Positions 56,210 to 64,000 of a stretch of DNA of 64,000 bases are shown here, in pieces. The notes under the pieces were generated by a model. That model saw only the letters and a program-made list of their open reading frames with translations. It had not been told where the DNA came from and searched no databases. The first letter of the stretch is position 1, and each line of letters begins with the position of its first letter. The translations under genes and the position numbers were made by a program. The stretch spans positions 1,782,182 through 1,846,181 of the forward strand of contig JAJEKV010000080.1 of the NCBI GenBank assembly GCA_021234155.1. The letters run 5' to 3'. Source of the stretch: Isoetes taiwanensis (taxonomy: Eukaryota > Streptophyta > Lycopodiopsida > Isoetales > Isoetaceae).

Positions 56210-56280
56210 GGCACTCTTTATATAGACGTCAATAGATCGTTCCATGCACATGCATGGCTGCATGCAGGCGCATGCAACTT
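56210..56280 (-). promoter_or_regulatory. Cupin copy A promoter: TATA box and RY-type motifs
   Basis: Minus strand CTATATAAAG lies about 60 bp upstream of the ATG. Just upstream are several CATGCA / TGCATG words (CATGCATGTGCATGG, GCCTGCATGCAG). CATGCA is the RY element bound by B3-domain factors in seed storage protein promoters. Whether it still acts is unknown. Confidence 0.65.
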
Positions 56281-56589
56281 GCCAATCCAATTTCACACCC
56301 CCATGGCATGGTAGTCACCTACAATGTGGCAACATAAGAGAAGGTTGCACACATGTACATAAATTGCTGTCTCTGCATTTATACTTGTATTTGACTCTTT
56401 GATTGAATAAAGTCTGACGTCCTTCAACAAAAAAAAATGTACATAAATTGCTTCCATCAGTAGTTTGACTGATAGATTAATGAGTTCATGTCTTCTAGGT
56501 TTGAGACTCAGAAATAAACAAAAATTACCAAAAATGCATGTAAAAATATGATTTGATTGCTAAAACAACAATAGATTTGTTTCTCTGAC
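56281..56589. other. No gene seen
   Basis: AT-rich upstream region of cupin copy A up to the start of the GC-rich LINE. Nothing recognised. Confidence 0.4.
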
Positions 56590-56787
56590 ACTAGTTCTTT
56601 ATCCCCTTGTCCGCCCAACGCCCAGCGCCTCCGCCCAAGCCCAGCGCCTTCACTCTCTCTCTCTAGCGCCCTCACTCTCTCTCTAGCGCCTTCACTGCCC
56701 TTGCATAGAGCCCCCTTGATTTGCCCCTTTCTGGCTTTCTCTCTCTAGGGTTTACAATCTCTCTCTAGCCCCAAAACCCCAAAACCC

Positions 56788-56965
56788 CCAAAAGGTGCTC
56801 TGACTGCGATTTTGAGTCCCCAAATTGGATTCTAAGCATGCTTTTTACAGCCAGAGACCCCATAGCCTTTGGAAGCCCAAAAGGTGCTCTGACTGCGATT
56901 TTGGGTCCCCAAATTGGATTCTAAGCACGCTTTTTACAGCCAGAGACCCCATAGCCTTTGGAAGT
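56788..56965 (+). repeat. ~93-bp tandem duplication in LINE-C 5' region
   Basis: CCCAAAAGGTGCTCTGACTG through CATAGCCTTTGGAAG occurs twice with few differences (TTGAGTCC/TTGGGTCC, CATGC/CACGC). Tandem repeats are common in LINE 5' promoters. Confidence 0.88.
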
Positions 56966-57176
56966 CAGACAACTCTGCCATAGCCTAAACCTTGCTTGAC
57001 GTCCGCACTCCCCCGGCCATGGCTACGGTAAGATGGGCCACCGAAAGCTAAGGCTGGGGCCGCCACTAAACGATCCCGATCAGCCATCATGGATAGGGGA
57101 GAGTCGTCCTCCATGAAGAAGGAGGCTCGGACTAAGGCTAAGGCCCCCTCAGCGCGGCCAGCCCGGCTGGAAGGGA

Positions 57177-57486
57177 TTGATTGCTCAGACCACACAGGAA
57201 CTCCTACCTCGACAGAGAATTGGAGCCACGTCAAAGCGGGCATGGAGGCTAACCTGTGCCTACATTGAGGTTAACCGCCGCCCCGGGCAAGGGCATGGCG
57301 GTGGAGATGGAGTCCTACAAACGTGCTTTCGAGAAGGCAACCGGTGGTCGAGAAAAGAAGAGTGCAGGGCTGGAGACCCGCTGCGGCCGCGTAGAAGATG
57401 GCCTTGGCACGGCACGCCAGGCTGACGAGGCGGGCAAGAGCTACGCTAACATGCGGGCGCGCCCTGGGCACTTCGCGTGTTCATGA
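57177..57486 (+). pseudogene. LINE-C ORF1-like segment
   Basis: Frame 57256-57486 reads MAVEMESYKRAFEKATGGRE and RCGRVEDGLGTARQADEAGK, charged and heptad-like, as in coiled-coil ORF1 proteins. No zinc knuckle is seen. Assignment rests on position before the endonuclease. Confidence 0.45.
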
Positions 57487-58628
57487 CTCACGGACACCGC
57501 ATGACATAGGAGAAAGGGGCGGGCAATGCAGAGATGATAGTCCGCAGATGTCGGCCGATCCCGAGGAAGGTTGAGAAGCCACCACCACCATGGCACGCGA
57601 GGGAAGCGCGGGCAGCTCTTAGAGCTTGACCCGGAACGGCAGGGTTCTTCCCGGTCACGGTCGAGGGCAGCAGCCCCGGCTACGGGCAGCCGTGTCACGG
57701 GGCACCGACATGCCTCGCTACTCGAGAGCCTAGAGCTCCGAGGGTTGCTGAGGCAGCCATCCATGAAGCAGGGACGGGGTCTCCCTACAGGGTTCATAGT
57801 CAGTGCGGCGTGTAGGCGAGGAAGTGGCTAAGCGGCGGCGGGCCACGCAGAAGGCGGAAGCTCCGACTCGCGAGTAATGAGGACGTGCCCGCACCAAGTA
57901 CCCCCGCAACCCCCAAAGATGCATGTACCGCAGCAGCCAGAATCTCCACCGCCTCACCAAGCCACCCACGCCATCCCAAACGGCACTCACCACTCCCAAA
58001 GACAGCTCCCCAGCCCACCTTTGACCAAGAGGCCGAGAACTCCAAGAGCACGTACTGAGAGTCAATCAGAACCGAGGCATGCCGTAAGAGGAGGGGGAGA
58101 GTTCACCACAACATCCAACACATTCTCGACGGATGACATTCCTCAAGGGCTCACATTTCCGAAAGAAGCCGCCATGGGGTCAGCCGTAGTAAATCAGATA
58201 CAGGTCGGCGGCTAAGTGATGCGAAAGTGTGATGCCGTACATTACAGCCAGGTAAGACAAGGACGCCCCTGATGTGGACCGGGACCTCAATACACCGCGA
58301 CACAAATGTAGAGGCACGCAGATGTGAGCTGTCGTGGTCAGGCATCCGGCCACCAAGGGGGTGCCCGGGATTGTTTCGGAGGCGGGATACATATTTTCCG
58401 CCCGACTGCTGCTGGCTGCGAGACCCGCCAATCGCAGGTGAATGTGGCCATGTACTTTCTCCTCGCTCGGCCCCCCCTTCTCCTGCTCTAATCACCAACT
58501 CCCCTCACGACCCGCCCTCTTAGCCATATATCTTGCCTCACTCCATCTACTTCTCCCACTCGGCCTCTGCTTCCCGTCCTCCCCTTGACTCGATTTGCGC
58601 ATACCCCGCTGCTGGCGACAAATAGAAA

Positions 58629-59125
58629 TTGTGCCTCACGGGTGGTCTCATGGAATTGTCGAGGCTTCCCTTGGCGAGAAGGAGGGCCGATCTCAACTCA
58701 GTGGCAACCGATATAGATCTCATCTTTCTCATGGAGACATGGGAGCATGTCGGGCACATGCTACCTGATCTGCCAGGTTACCAATATTTCTCGGTCTTCA
58801 ATACGTACCCGGAGACGGAGGGGTCATGGTGGGGTTGCTTGCTACTACCGGACAACCTTGGCACATCTTGTTTACCCTCCGAGGAAAGGCCGAACACAAA
58901 AAGCGGTACTTGTGGGTTCGTGTGCATAATACCAGTGGCAACCCTCTTTTTCTAGCCGCCTGTTATTTCCCTGCACCTTCTATCGCAGCAACTCCGTCAC
59001 GAATAGGATGGACCCTTATGTCGATCTATATGATGACATCTGGCCGGCAAGGCGGTTGGGTAGGGTTAGTCCTTCTTGGGGATTTCAATGCACGGACGAG
59101 TAGAGCAGCCCATGAGACTTGACCC
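58629..59125 (+). pseudogene. LINE-C endonuclease
   Basis: VVSWNCRGFP (first metal-binding Asn) at about 58640, then DIDLIFLMETWEHVGHML (metal-binding Glu), PGYQYFSVF, and LVLLGDFNARTS (catalytic D-x-N). These are APE-endonuclease motifs, in shifting frames. The ETW-type motif is like that of non-L1 LINE clades as well, so the clade is uncertain. Confidence 0.78.
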
Positions 59126-60169
59126 CCACGACGGCGATGTCATAGCCACGCCCCTTGAGGCAACCTGCCCGCGAGGATCGGATGACGGCCCGGGTTACTG
59201 CTTTGGCGACGCAGTTGCTCTGCTTTATGCGGTATTTTTGACTTGATAATTTGCAATGGCACATCATAGTGGCCAGCTTCTCGCAAGTGCGCTGCCGAGG
59301 CGGGGACAATGGGGGAGGGTCTAGTGTGGTGGACTATGTGCTTGTAGTTGCGCAAGATATGCATCTCATCGGTCGTTTCGGGTGGGCAAACTGTGGGGAT
59401 GAGGGGAGATCGACTCGGATCACCTCCACTTTATTTGGACATCGCGAGAACCCCCACTATGCGGCCCTCGCCATCGTCGATTCATTTGGATTATGGCGGC
59501 GAGGAAGGGGACTATCTTGGGATGCTCATGGATGCTCTGCCCGGCAATTCTCACGGACCCCCACACTAAACCGACCAGACGGTTAGTGAGCTATCACGGG
59601 ATCACGGCCGGACATGTGTTTTGGCCCCCCCCGCGTAGCGCCTTTCGGGGCGGCAACCTTTCAGCGTAACCCGGTGGTTTTGATCGCGGTGTAAATATAA
59701 AGCGGCCGGCCGGAGTCACGATACCGGATCCGGTGCCAGCTTGCAGGCCACCACCGCGATACCATGCCCATCGGAAAGGGGACCGAAGCGGTACCTTGCC
59801 TTGCCGGGGCACAGGGAGATGTTCGGCCTGCTGGACACTCATCCTCGAACCTTTTGGCGCAGAGTGCTTCGAAGGCCAGCCCAGCCTACAGGGGACATCA
59901 CACCCGGGCAGTGGGAGCAGTACTTGCAGCAGCTCTATGACCCACCAGGGACGCGTACGCCCATACCCCCACAGGATGGCCCCCCATTGGTTCTCGCGGA
60001 GGAGGATGTTGTGGAGGGCCTACAACTACAGGGTTAATGGGAATGGGAAAGCCTCGGCTATCTGGTGCCGAGTTACTCAAATGGGCGGGGCGGCCCGGTC
60101 GCCGATCCTCACTACCTGTTCAGCGAGCATTGTAGGAAGGTTTCCCAGAAATAATGGACCATAGCGGGG
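59126..60169 (+). pseudogene. LINE-C ORF2 middle region
   Basis: Short overlapping frames on both strands caused by GC-rich composition. Plus-strand frames such as 59733-60164 and 59741-60037 probably descend from the endonuclease-RT linker, but I recognise no motif. Confidence 0.4.
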
Positions 60170-61800
60170 TTGTCCCCATTCACAAAGGCGGGGCGACCCA
60201 CTCTGTCCGACCAATTCAGGGACGCTCATGGTCGGCTTCGGTGTTTGCCAAAGCCCCGTTGGGGGCATTCTCGGCGGCGATTGACCGGCGGGCGGAAAGA
60301 ATGTCGCGAGCCCTCACACAAAAGGAGCTTTAGACCCCGCCACTCAACAATTGACCATATCTTTACAAATGCGGGCATTGATTGAAAGGCAATTCTAAAC
60401 CATCGGCCGGGACTTGTATTGCCGCTTTGTGGACTTGGCGAAGGCTTTCGATCACGGTCCCACGGGAAAAGCTATGGGCTAAGCTGCGTCAATCTGGGGC
60501 TGCCCGGCTACTGCACCGGGGAATGCCATATCTGGTATGAGAGTTGTTTTAGCGTGGATGCGGTGAAGCCAGACCAAGCATTCATCGGTAGTATGTGTCG
60601 GTCGCCCCCCCCTCACCAACACTTTTGGCCTCTACATTGACCCGGTTAGAGCCACGGCTTATTGAGCATGGGGGATGGCATACGACTTTTGCACGGTCAT
60701 CGCCGGCTCATCTATCGCGGGCGATGTTGACCTTTCCGCCCACACCGAAGCTATGTAGTCTCATCACGGATGCCCTAGACATTCTGCCATGCTACGAGAC
60801 ATGCGCGTGAATCTGGCCAAGACGGGTGGTTCTCATATCCTCTTCACGCCACCCCGCCTCTCCTGCTCACATATCGAGGGGCAGTCAGGGAGGTCACGCC
60901 CACCTACAAGTACCTAGGGGTGGAGTTCCCCTCCGGCTCGGTGGGGAGACGCCCATCCGGGCCATGGGTGTAGCAGGTTGGAAAGCCATGCCATGCAACA
61001 ATAGTCACCAGCCCGAGCTCTATGATTGGGGCCATCACTACATCTATTTCTGGGCCGGGTCGAGCCCTCGGCCCTTCCTCAGATGGGGGTCTTCCAGGTT
61101 TGGGGCCCGGGTCATCTCTTTGGCTGACACCTGGAATGACTTGGAGCAGTGTAAGGCATTTTGCACTCGGCACTTGGGTGAAACCTTCACCCCCATATCA
61201 GATTCTTTGCGGCAGAACCGATTCTTACGCGCTTCAAATGGCAGCCCCTTTGATAGACACATCGCCTACTTTCGGAAGTGGTTAATATGGGTGATGCTCT
61301 GCTTCCGCACCGGGCTTTATGCTGTGGGCAATGGGTCCGTAGCGGCTTAGGGCTTGTTGGAGGGGTAAGAGAGATCGGTGGTTCGCCCGGATGGAGCGTG
61401 CGAGAACCTGTGATGCACGCAGGTGGGACCTGAGAGGCCGATCATGGCGTGATACTGCGGGAATACACAGGCGCTTTGCTTCCTTCAAGCTCGGGACCCG
61501 GGCGCTCTAGAGCGGGTCAAAACGGCCCATTACAAGGAGCACATCAACCCGCGTGGCGGGGCCCGCAGCTCTACCTCGGCTCCCAACGCCTCGAAAAGCG
61601 GGGACTCATTGCATCCATTCGCACATTTGCCCACCATCTCCGCATCGAGGCGAGGCGGTGGATTAAAGGGAGCCCCGCCCGTAACATGCTCTGTCGGTCT
61701 GTCAAACGGGTGCCATTGAGGATGAGTCTCACACTTTCCGAGAGTTGCCCCGGCGATGATCGGATCCGGCCATACACGTTCCCTTAGTACAGCTTTCTGG
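60160..61800 (+). pseudogene. LINE-C reverse transcriptase and downstream region
   Basis: GVVPIHKGG and RPIQGRSWSASVFAKA-like words lie near 60170-60260, and FVDLAKAFDHGPTGK, the RT block A with its Asp, at about 60427-60475. Later, NLAKTGG-like and YKYLGVEFPSG (RT thumb region, near 60830-60940) fit a LINE order. The A-D-D motif is not readable. Many frameshifts. Confidence 0.65.
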
Positions 61801-62017
61801 ACTTGCCCTTACATTCTTGGATGAATACACCGTCGATGCGTGCTGCGGGATTAGTACATTCAAGAGGTACTGGATCTGCGAGCCCACCTTTGCCCCCGCC
61901 TGGCTGCTCGCTGATCATGCACTATGGGTACGGTACATGAGTGTATATATTTGTGTTTTTGCATTTCGTATATTGGAACAGTTTGTCAGCAGGCTGATTG
62001 CTGCCACGATTTTTCCC

Positions 62018-62125
62018 TCGAAAACCCTTCGGGGCGGGGGTTTTTTAATCCAAGTAGTAATCCGCTTGCTGCGCTTTTGTATTGGGTCCCATAGACCGAT
62101 TGGTCTCCGTGGACGATAAAAATAC
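62018..62125 (+). other. LINE-C 3' end with two hairpins
   Basis: CCTCGAAAACCC...GGGGGTTTTTTAAT folds by AAAACCC/GGGTTTT. AGACCGATTGGTCT folds by AGACC/GGTCT. TCCGTGGACGATAA and a tail of TTCC repeats and poly-T follow. The same words end the fragment at 30355-30470. Confidence 0.7.
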
Positions 62126-62535
62126 CTTCCTTCCTTCCCCTCCCTTCCCTCCCCCTTTTTTTTTCTTTTTGTTCTCAGAATCGATGAAATAAGAAATTGC
62201 ATGCAACAAAACCTATAGATGAGAGTGCGATCTTCTCAATGGAAGCAAAGTGATTTAAAACAAAGTTGGAATCTTCAAATTACAATCTTTTCATTAAGTT
62301 ATCTAAAAAACAACTCTAACGACCCTCAAACATTTCTTCTTTGTCACGTAAGCCTCAAACGTTTATTGACCCAATGAGTATGGGTGAGTTGCTCGATTGT
62401 TGATGCTTACTTTTAAGCTAGGTTTCATATGGATTTCACGTGAATACTTAACAGGCCCTTTAAATGTTGTTGCAACTTATGCAGAGAAAACCACGACAAA
62501 GCAAAGTAAAGACAAAGACTATATGAATGCAAGAA
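62126..62535. other. No gene seen
   Basis: AT-rich flank between LINE-C and cupin copy B. Confidence 0.4.
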
Positions 62536-62589
62536 CATGGTGTCAAATATTCTTTCCATTGAACATCATCATATGTAAGTCATATATTT

Positions 62590-63545
62590 TTCATGCTCGA
62601 CAGCATGTTGTGTACTTCGATAGACACACCACCACATTAGAAGTGGTGATGGAGAGGAAGAATGCAACATATAGAAAAGCTATACAGAGCTTCTCCTCAC
62701 TAGCTGGAACAATAATTGAATCGCTTGGGCAATGAGATGATAGCTCCTCATCCATCTCTGTGCTTGCTCTGAGCACGCTCAACAAGACATCTCTAGGAAT
62801 GCGCCTACAGCGAGAAAGGACGTCGTAGGCTGTATATTCGACATTAGGAGAAGACAAAAATAAATGAATAGAGAAAGTGAGGAGGGAGGCAACATGCAAG
62901 TTTGAACAATCAATGAAAGTGCAGTGTTGGTTTACTGATCATTGTTGATCACTTTAAAAGAGTAGAACCCCTCCTCCTCGGCGAGCAACACATGAGTATG
63001 GGATCTAGGGATCAATGCAAGGTTTCTCTGCCTCACTTCCTCGGCGAGCAACACATGAGGATGGGATCTAGGGATCAATGCACAGTCTCCCTGCATCAGT
63101 TTCCCTTCGGCGACCCTTTTCCCATTGCGCGAAATGACCTCTAGCCTCGTGGATCCTTGGATGATGTAAAAGATTTTGTCACCATTATGGACATAGTTGG
63201 GTGCAAACATGGCTCTTTGACAACATGAAGAAGAAAGCACATGTAAGACAAACCAAACAACTCAGGAAACATGGCTTAGCACCCCCTCTACGCTCCGTCC
63301 CTAAAGCAACATGCTCACCCCTTCTAAGCACAGATAGTGTATTGCCATATGTAAATGTGCAAAAAAGGGCATCCTTCCACTGTTCACCTCATGGGGATCT
63401 CTGTCGTTTCTCATTCTGACCTATGGGAAGCCTGCCCCGAACTGGTGAACAAGGTGGATAGCACGTAGGTTCAAGATGGACCTTTGTGGCTGTATATCCT
63501 GTCTAGAGACCTTAATAATCCCAGTTTGGTTTTGTTGCCTCTCGA
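62590..63545 (-). pseudogene. 11S/legumin-like cupin, copy B (3' half only)
   Basis: Minus-strand second-cupin exon (63240-62932: MFAPNYVHNGDKIFYIIQG, LEVISRNGKRV) and C-terminal exon (about 62850-62600: RIPRDVLLSVLRASTEMDEE, SSHCPSDSIIVP). The donor after VINNDQ is a proper GTAAAC. A 60-bp internal tandem duplication repeats LALIPRSHPHVLLAEE-like codons within the barrel, which would distort the fold. The upstream exons stop at 63545, where the sequence switches to the intron side of copy C. It is a truncated gene copy. Confidence 0.8.
62977..63093 (-). repeat. ~60-bp tandem duplication in copy B cupin exon
   Basis: GGGATCTAGGGATCAATGCA and CGGCGAGCAACACATGAG occur twice, which repeats the LIPRSH(P/T)HVLLAEE codons in frame. 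Copies A and C have one unit. Confidence 0.9.
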
Positions 63546-64000
63546 CAAAGAACAAATGAATGGAGAAAGTGAGAAGGGAAGCAACATGCCGGTTTGAACA
63601 ATCAATGGAAGTGCAGTATTGGTTTATCGATTGTTGATGATCACTTCAAAAGTGTAGAACCCCTCCTCCCTGGCGAGTAGCACATGAGGATGGGATCTAG
63701 GGATCAATGCAAGGTCTCTCTGCCTTAGCTCCCTTTTGGCGACCCTTTTCCCATTGCTCAAAATGACCTCCAGCCTCATAGATCCTTGGATGACGTAAAC
63801 GGTTTTGTCACCATTGTGGGCGTAGTTTGGCACAAACATGGCTCTCTAACGTCATGAACAAAAAAGCATGCATAAGATAAACCAAACAACTAAGGAAACA
63901 TGGCTTAGCACCCCCTCTACCCTCCGTCCCTAAAGCAATATGCTCACCCCTTCTAAGCCTAGATAGCGTGCTGCCATACACAAATGTGCCAAGAAGGACA
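63546..64000 (-). pseudogene. 11S/legumin-like cupin, copy C (runs off the window)
   Basis: The second-cupin exon at 63624-63839 reads MFVPNYAHNGDKTVYVIQGS, LEVILSNGKRVAKREL and SHPHVLLAREEGFYTFEVI. It is much closer to copy A than to B. The C-terminal exon is missing: the intron after the cupin joins directly to the upstream exon of copy B at 63545/63546. Further upstream exons are expected beyond the window. The donor is CGATAAACC as in copy A. Confidence 0.75.

Larger units (their letters stand above)
50940..56280 (-). pseudogene. 11S/legumin-like two-cupin storage-globulin pseudogene, copy A
   Basis: Read on the minus strand: promoter with TATA box, signal peptide (56153-56064), first-cupin pieces (55884-56063 and about 54185-54285, with GDVAAISHGHAF, stop, FYNDQEERAEILGIA), a linker helix (AQAWDIFDQRVRELVERQQN), the strand GELHEVNNRRMPFLA, the second cupin (53418-53636, MFVPNYAHNGDKTIYVIQG, LALIPRSHPHV), and the C-terminal helix (LSSAFRASTK...VAEELASRCPSNSII). 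This order is that of 11S globulins and related two-cupin proteins, which are stored in seed or spore vacuoles. It is broken by a solo LTR, an LTR element in the last exon, an in-frame stop and frameshifts. The intron donor after the second cupin reads CGATAAACC where copy B has CAGTAAACC. Confidence 0.8.
56590..62125 (+). mobile_element. LINE-C: GC-rich, decayed LINE
   Basis: A clear base-composition block (GC-rich against AT-rich flanks). A CT-rich 5' region leads to an ORF1-like coiled-coil segment, an APE-type endonuclease, an RT, and a 3' end with two small hairpins and a (TTCC)n/poly-T tail. Frames shift every 100-300 bp, so it is inactive. Similar 3' ends occur at 30355-30470 and in the hairpin at 41092-41167. 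The left boundary is approximate. Confidence 0.7.

Noticed and set aside
56572-56592. GACACTAG|TTCTTTATCCC as another Helitron terminus
   Set aside because: CTAG alone is not enough. No hairpin precedes it and the flanks do not rejoin a known host sequence.
57571-58498. Several long minus- and plus-strand frames around 57.4-58.5 kb
   Set aside because: They overlap on opposite strands in a GC-rich decayed LINE where stop codons are rare by composition. Arg/Ser/Pro-rich translations suggest shadows.
1-64000. tRNA, rRNA or snRNA genes
   Set aside because: No A-box/B-box pair with a foldable cloverleaf and no rRNA-like block was noticed. The TGGTATCAGAGC site is a retrotransposon primer site, not a tRNA.

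Overview
This is a repeat-rich, AT-rich nuclear segment of a land plant. The evidence is spliced genes with GT-AG introns, a plant-type CBS-PB1 protein, plant LINEs with poly(A) tails, Ty3/gypsy and copia remnants, Helitrons, and 11S/legumin-type cupin sequences. The cupin copies are divergent and the repeat load is heavy. A fern or another non-angiosperm is my guess, but the sequence does not prove it. All coordinates were worked out by hand from the sequence.

Layout. 1-4866: remains of a Ty3/gypsy-like element with a 3' LTR; its ORF is split by a small element with a 9-bp target duplication. 5788-7321 (+) and 10641-13656 (-): the only two genes that look intact. They are convergent: TIM21 (7 exons, 284 aa, mitochondrial import) and a CBS-CBS-PB1 protein (14 exons, 547 aa). 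The space between them holds local tandem duplications. 13.7-31.4 kb: a retroelement graveyard, with a TRIM-like element, LTRs and leaders of one gypsy family in both orientations, an acyl-ACP thioesterase exon relic, a solo LTR with a perfect 5-bp duplication, a Helitron 3' end inside an LTR, and a broken minus-strand gypsy pol with a chromodomain.

31.45-50.92 kb: one LINE (minus strand) carrying four younger insertions: a hAT-type MITE, an opposite-strand LINE, a palindrome-rich terminal-inverted-repeat element, and a 5.3-kb Helitron. For two of them (Helitron and opposite-strand LINE) removing the insert by eye rejoins the LINE reading frame across the junction. The LINE itself lies in the 3' flank of an 11S-globulin-like pseudogene and is bordered by a 16-bp imperfect duplication. 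Between its own poly(A) and a second, outer poly(A) lies about 2.2 kb of non-LINE DNA, which looks like a 3' transduction.

50.9-64.0 kb: a minus-strand cluster of 11S/legumin-like cupin pseudogenes. Copy A keeps a TATA box, RY-type CATGCA motifs and a signal peptide. It is disrupted by a solo LTR (TSD GAATT), by a 2.1-kb LTR element in its last exon, and by frameshifts. Copies B and C are truncated and joined head-to-tail, and B has an internal duplication. A GC-rich, decayed LINE of a different type (about 56.6-62.1 kb) sits between A and B.

The main value of the window is its insertion history. Several junctions can be read as exact empty-site reconstructions, which gives a relative order: cupin cluster, then LINE-A, then Helitron, LINE-B, hAT MITE and the inverted-repeat element.
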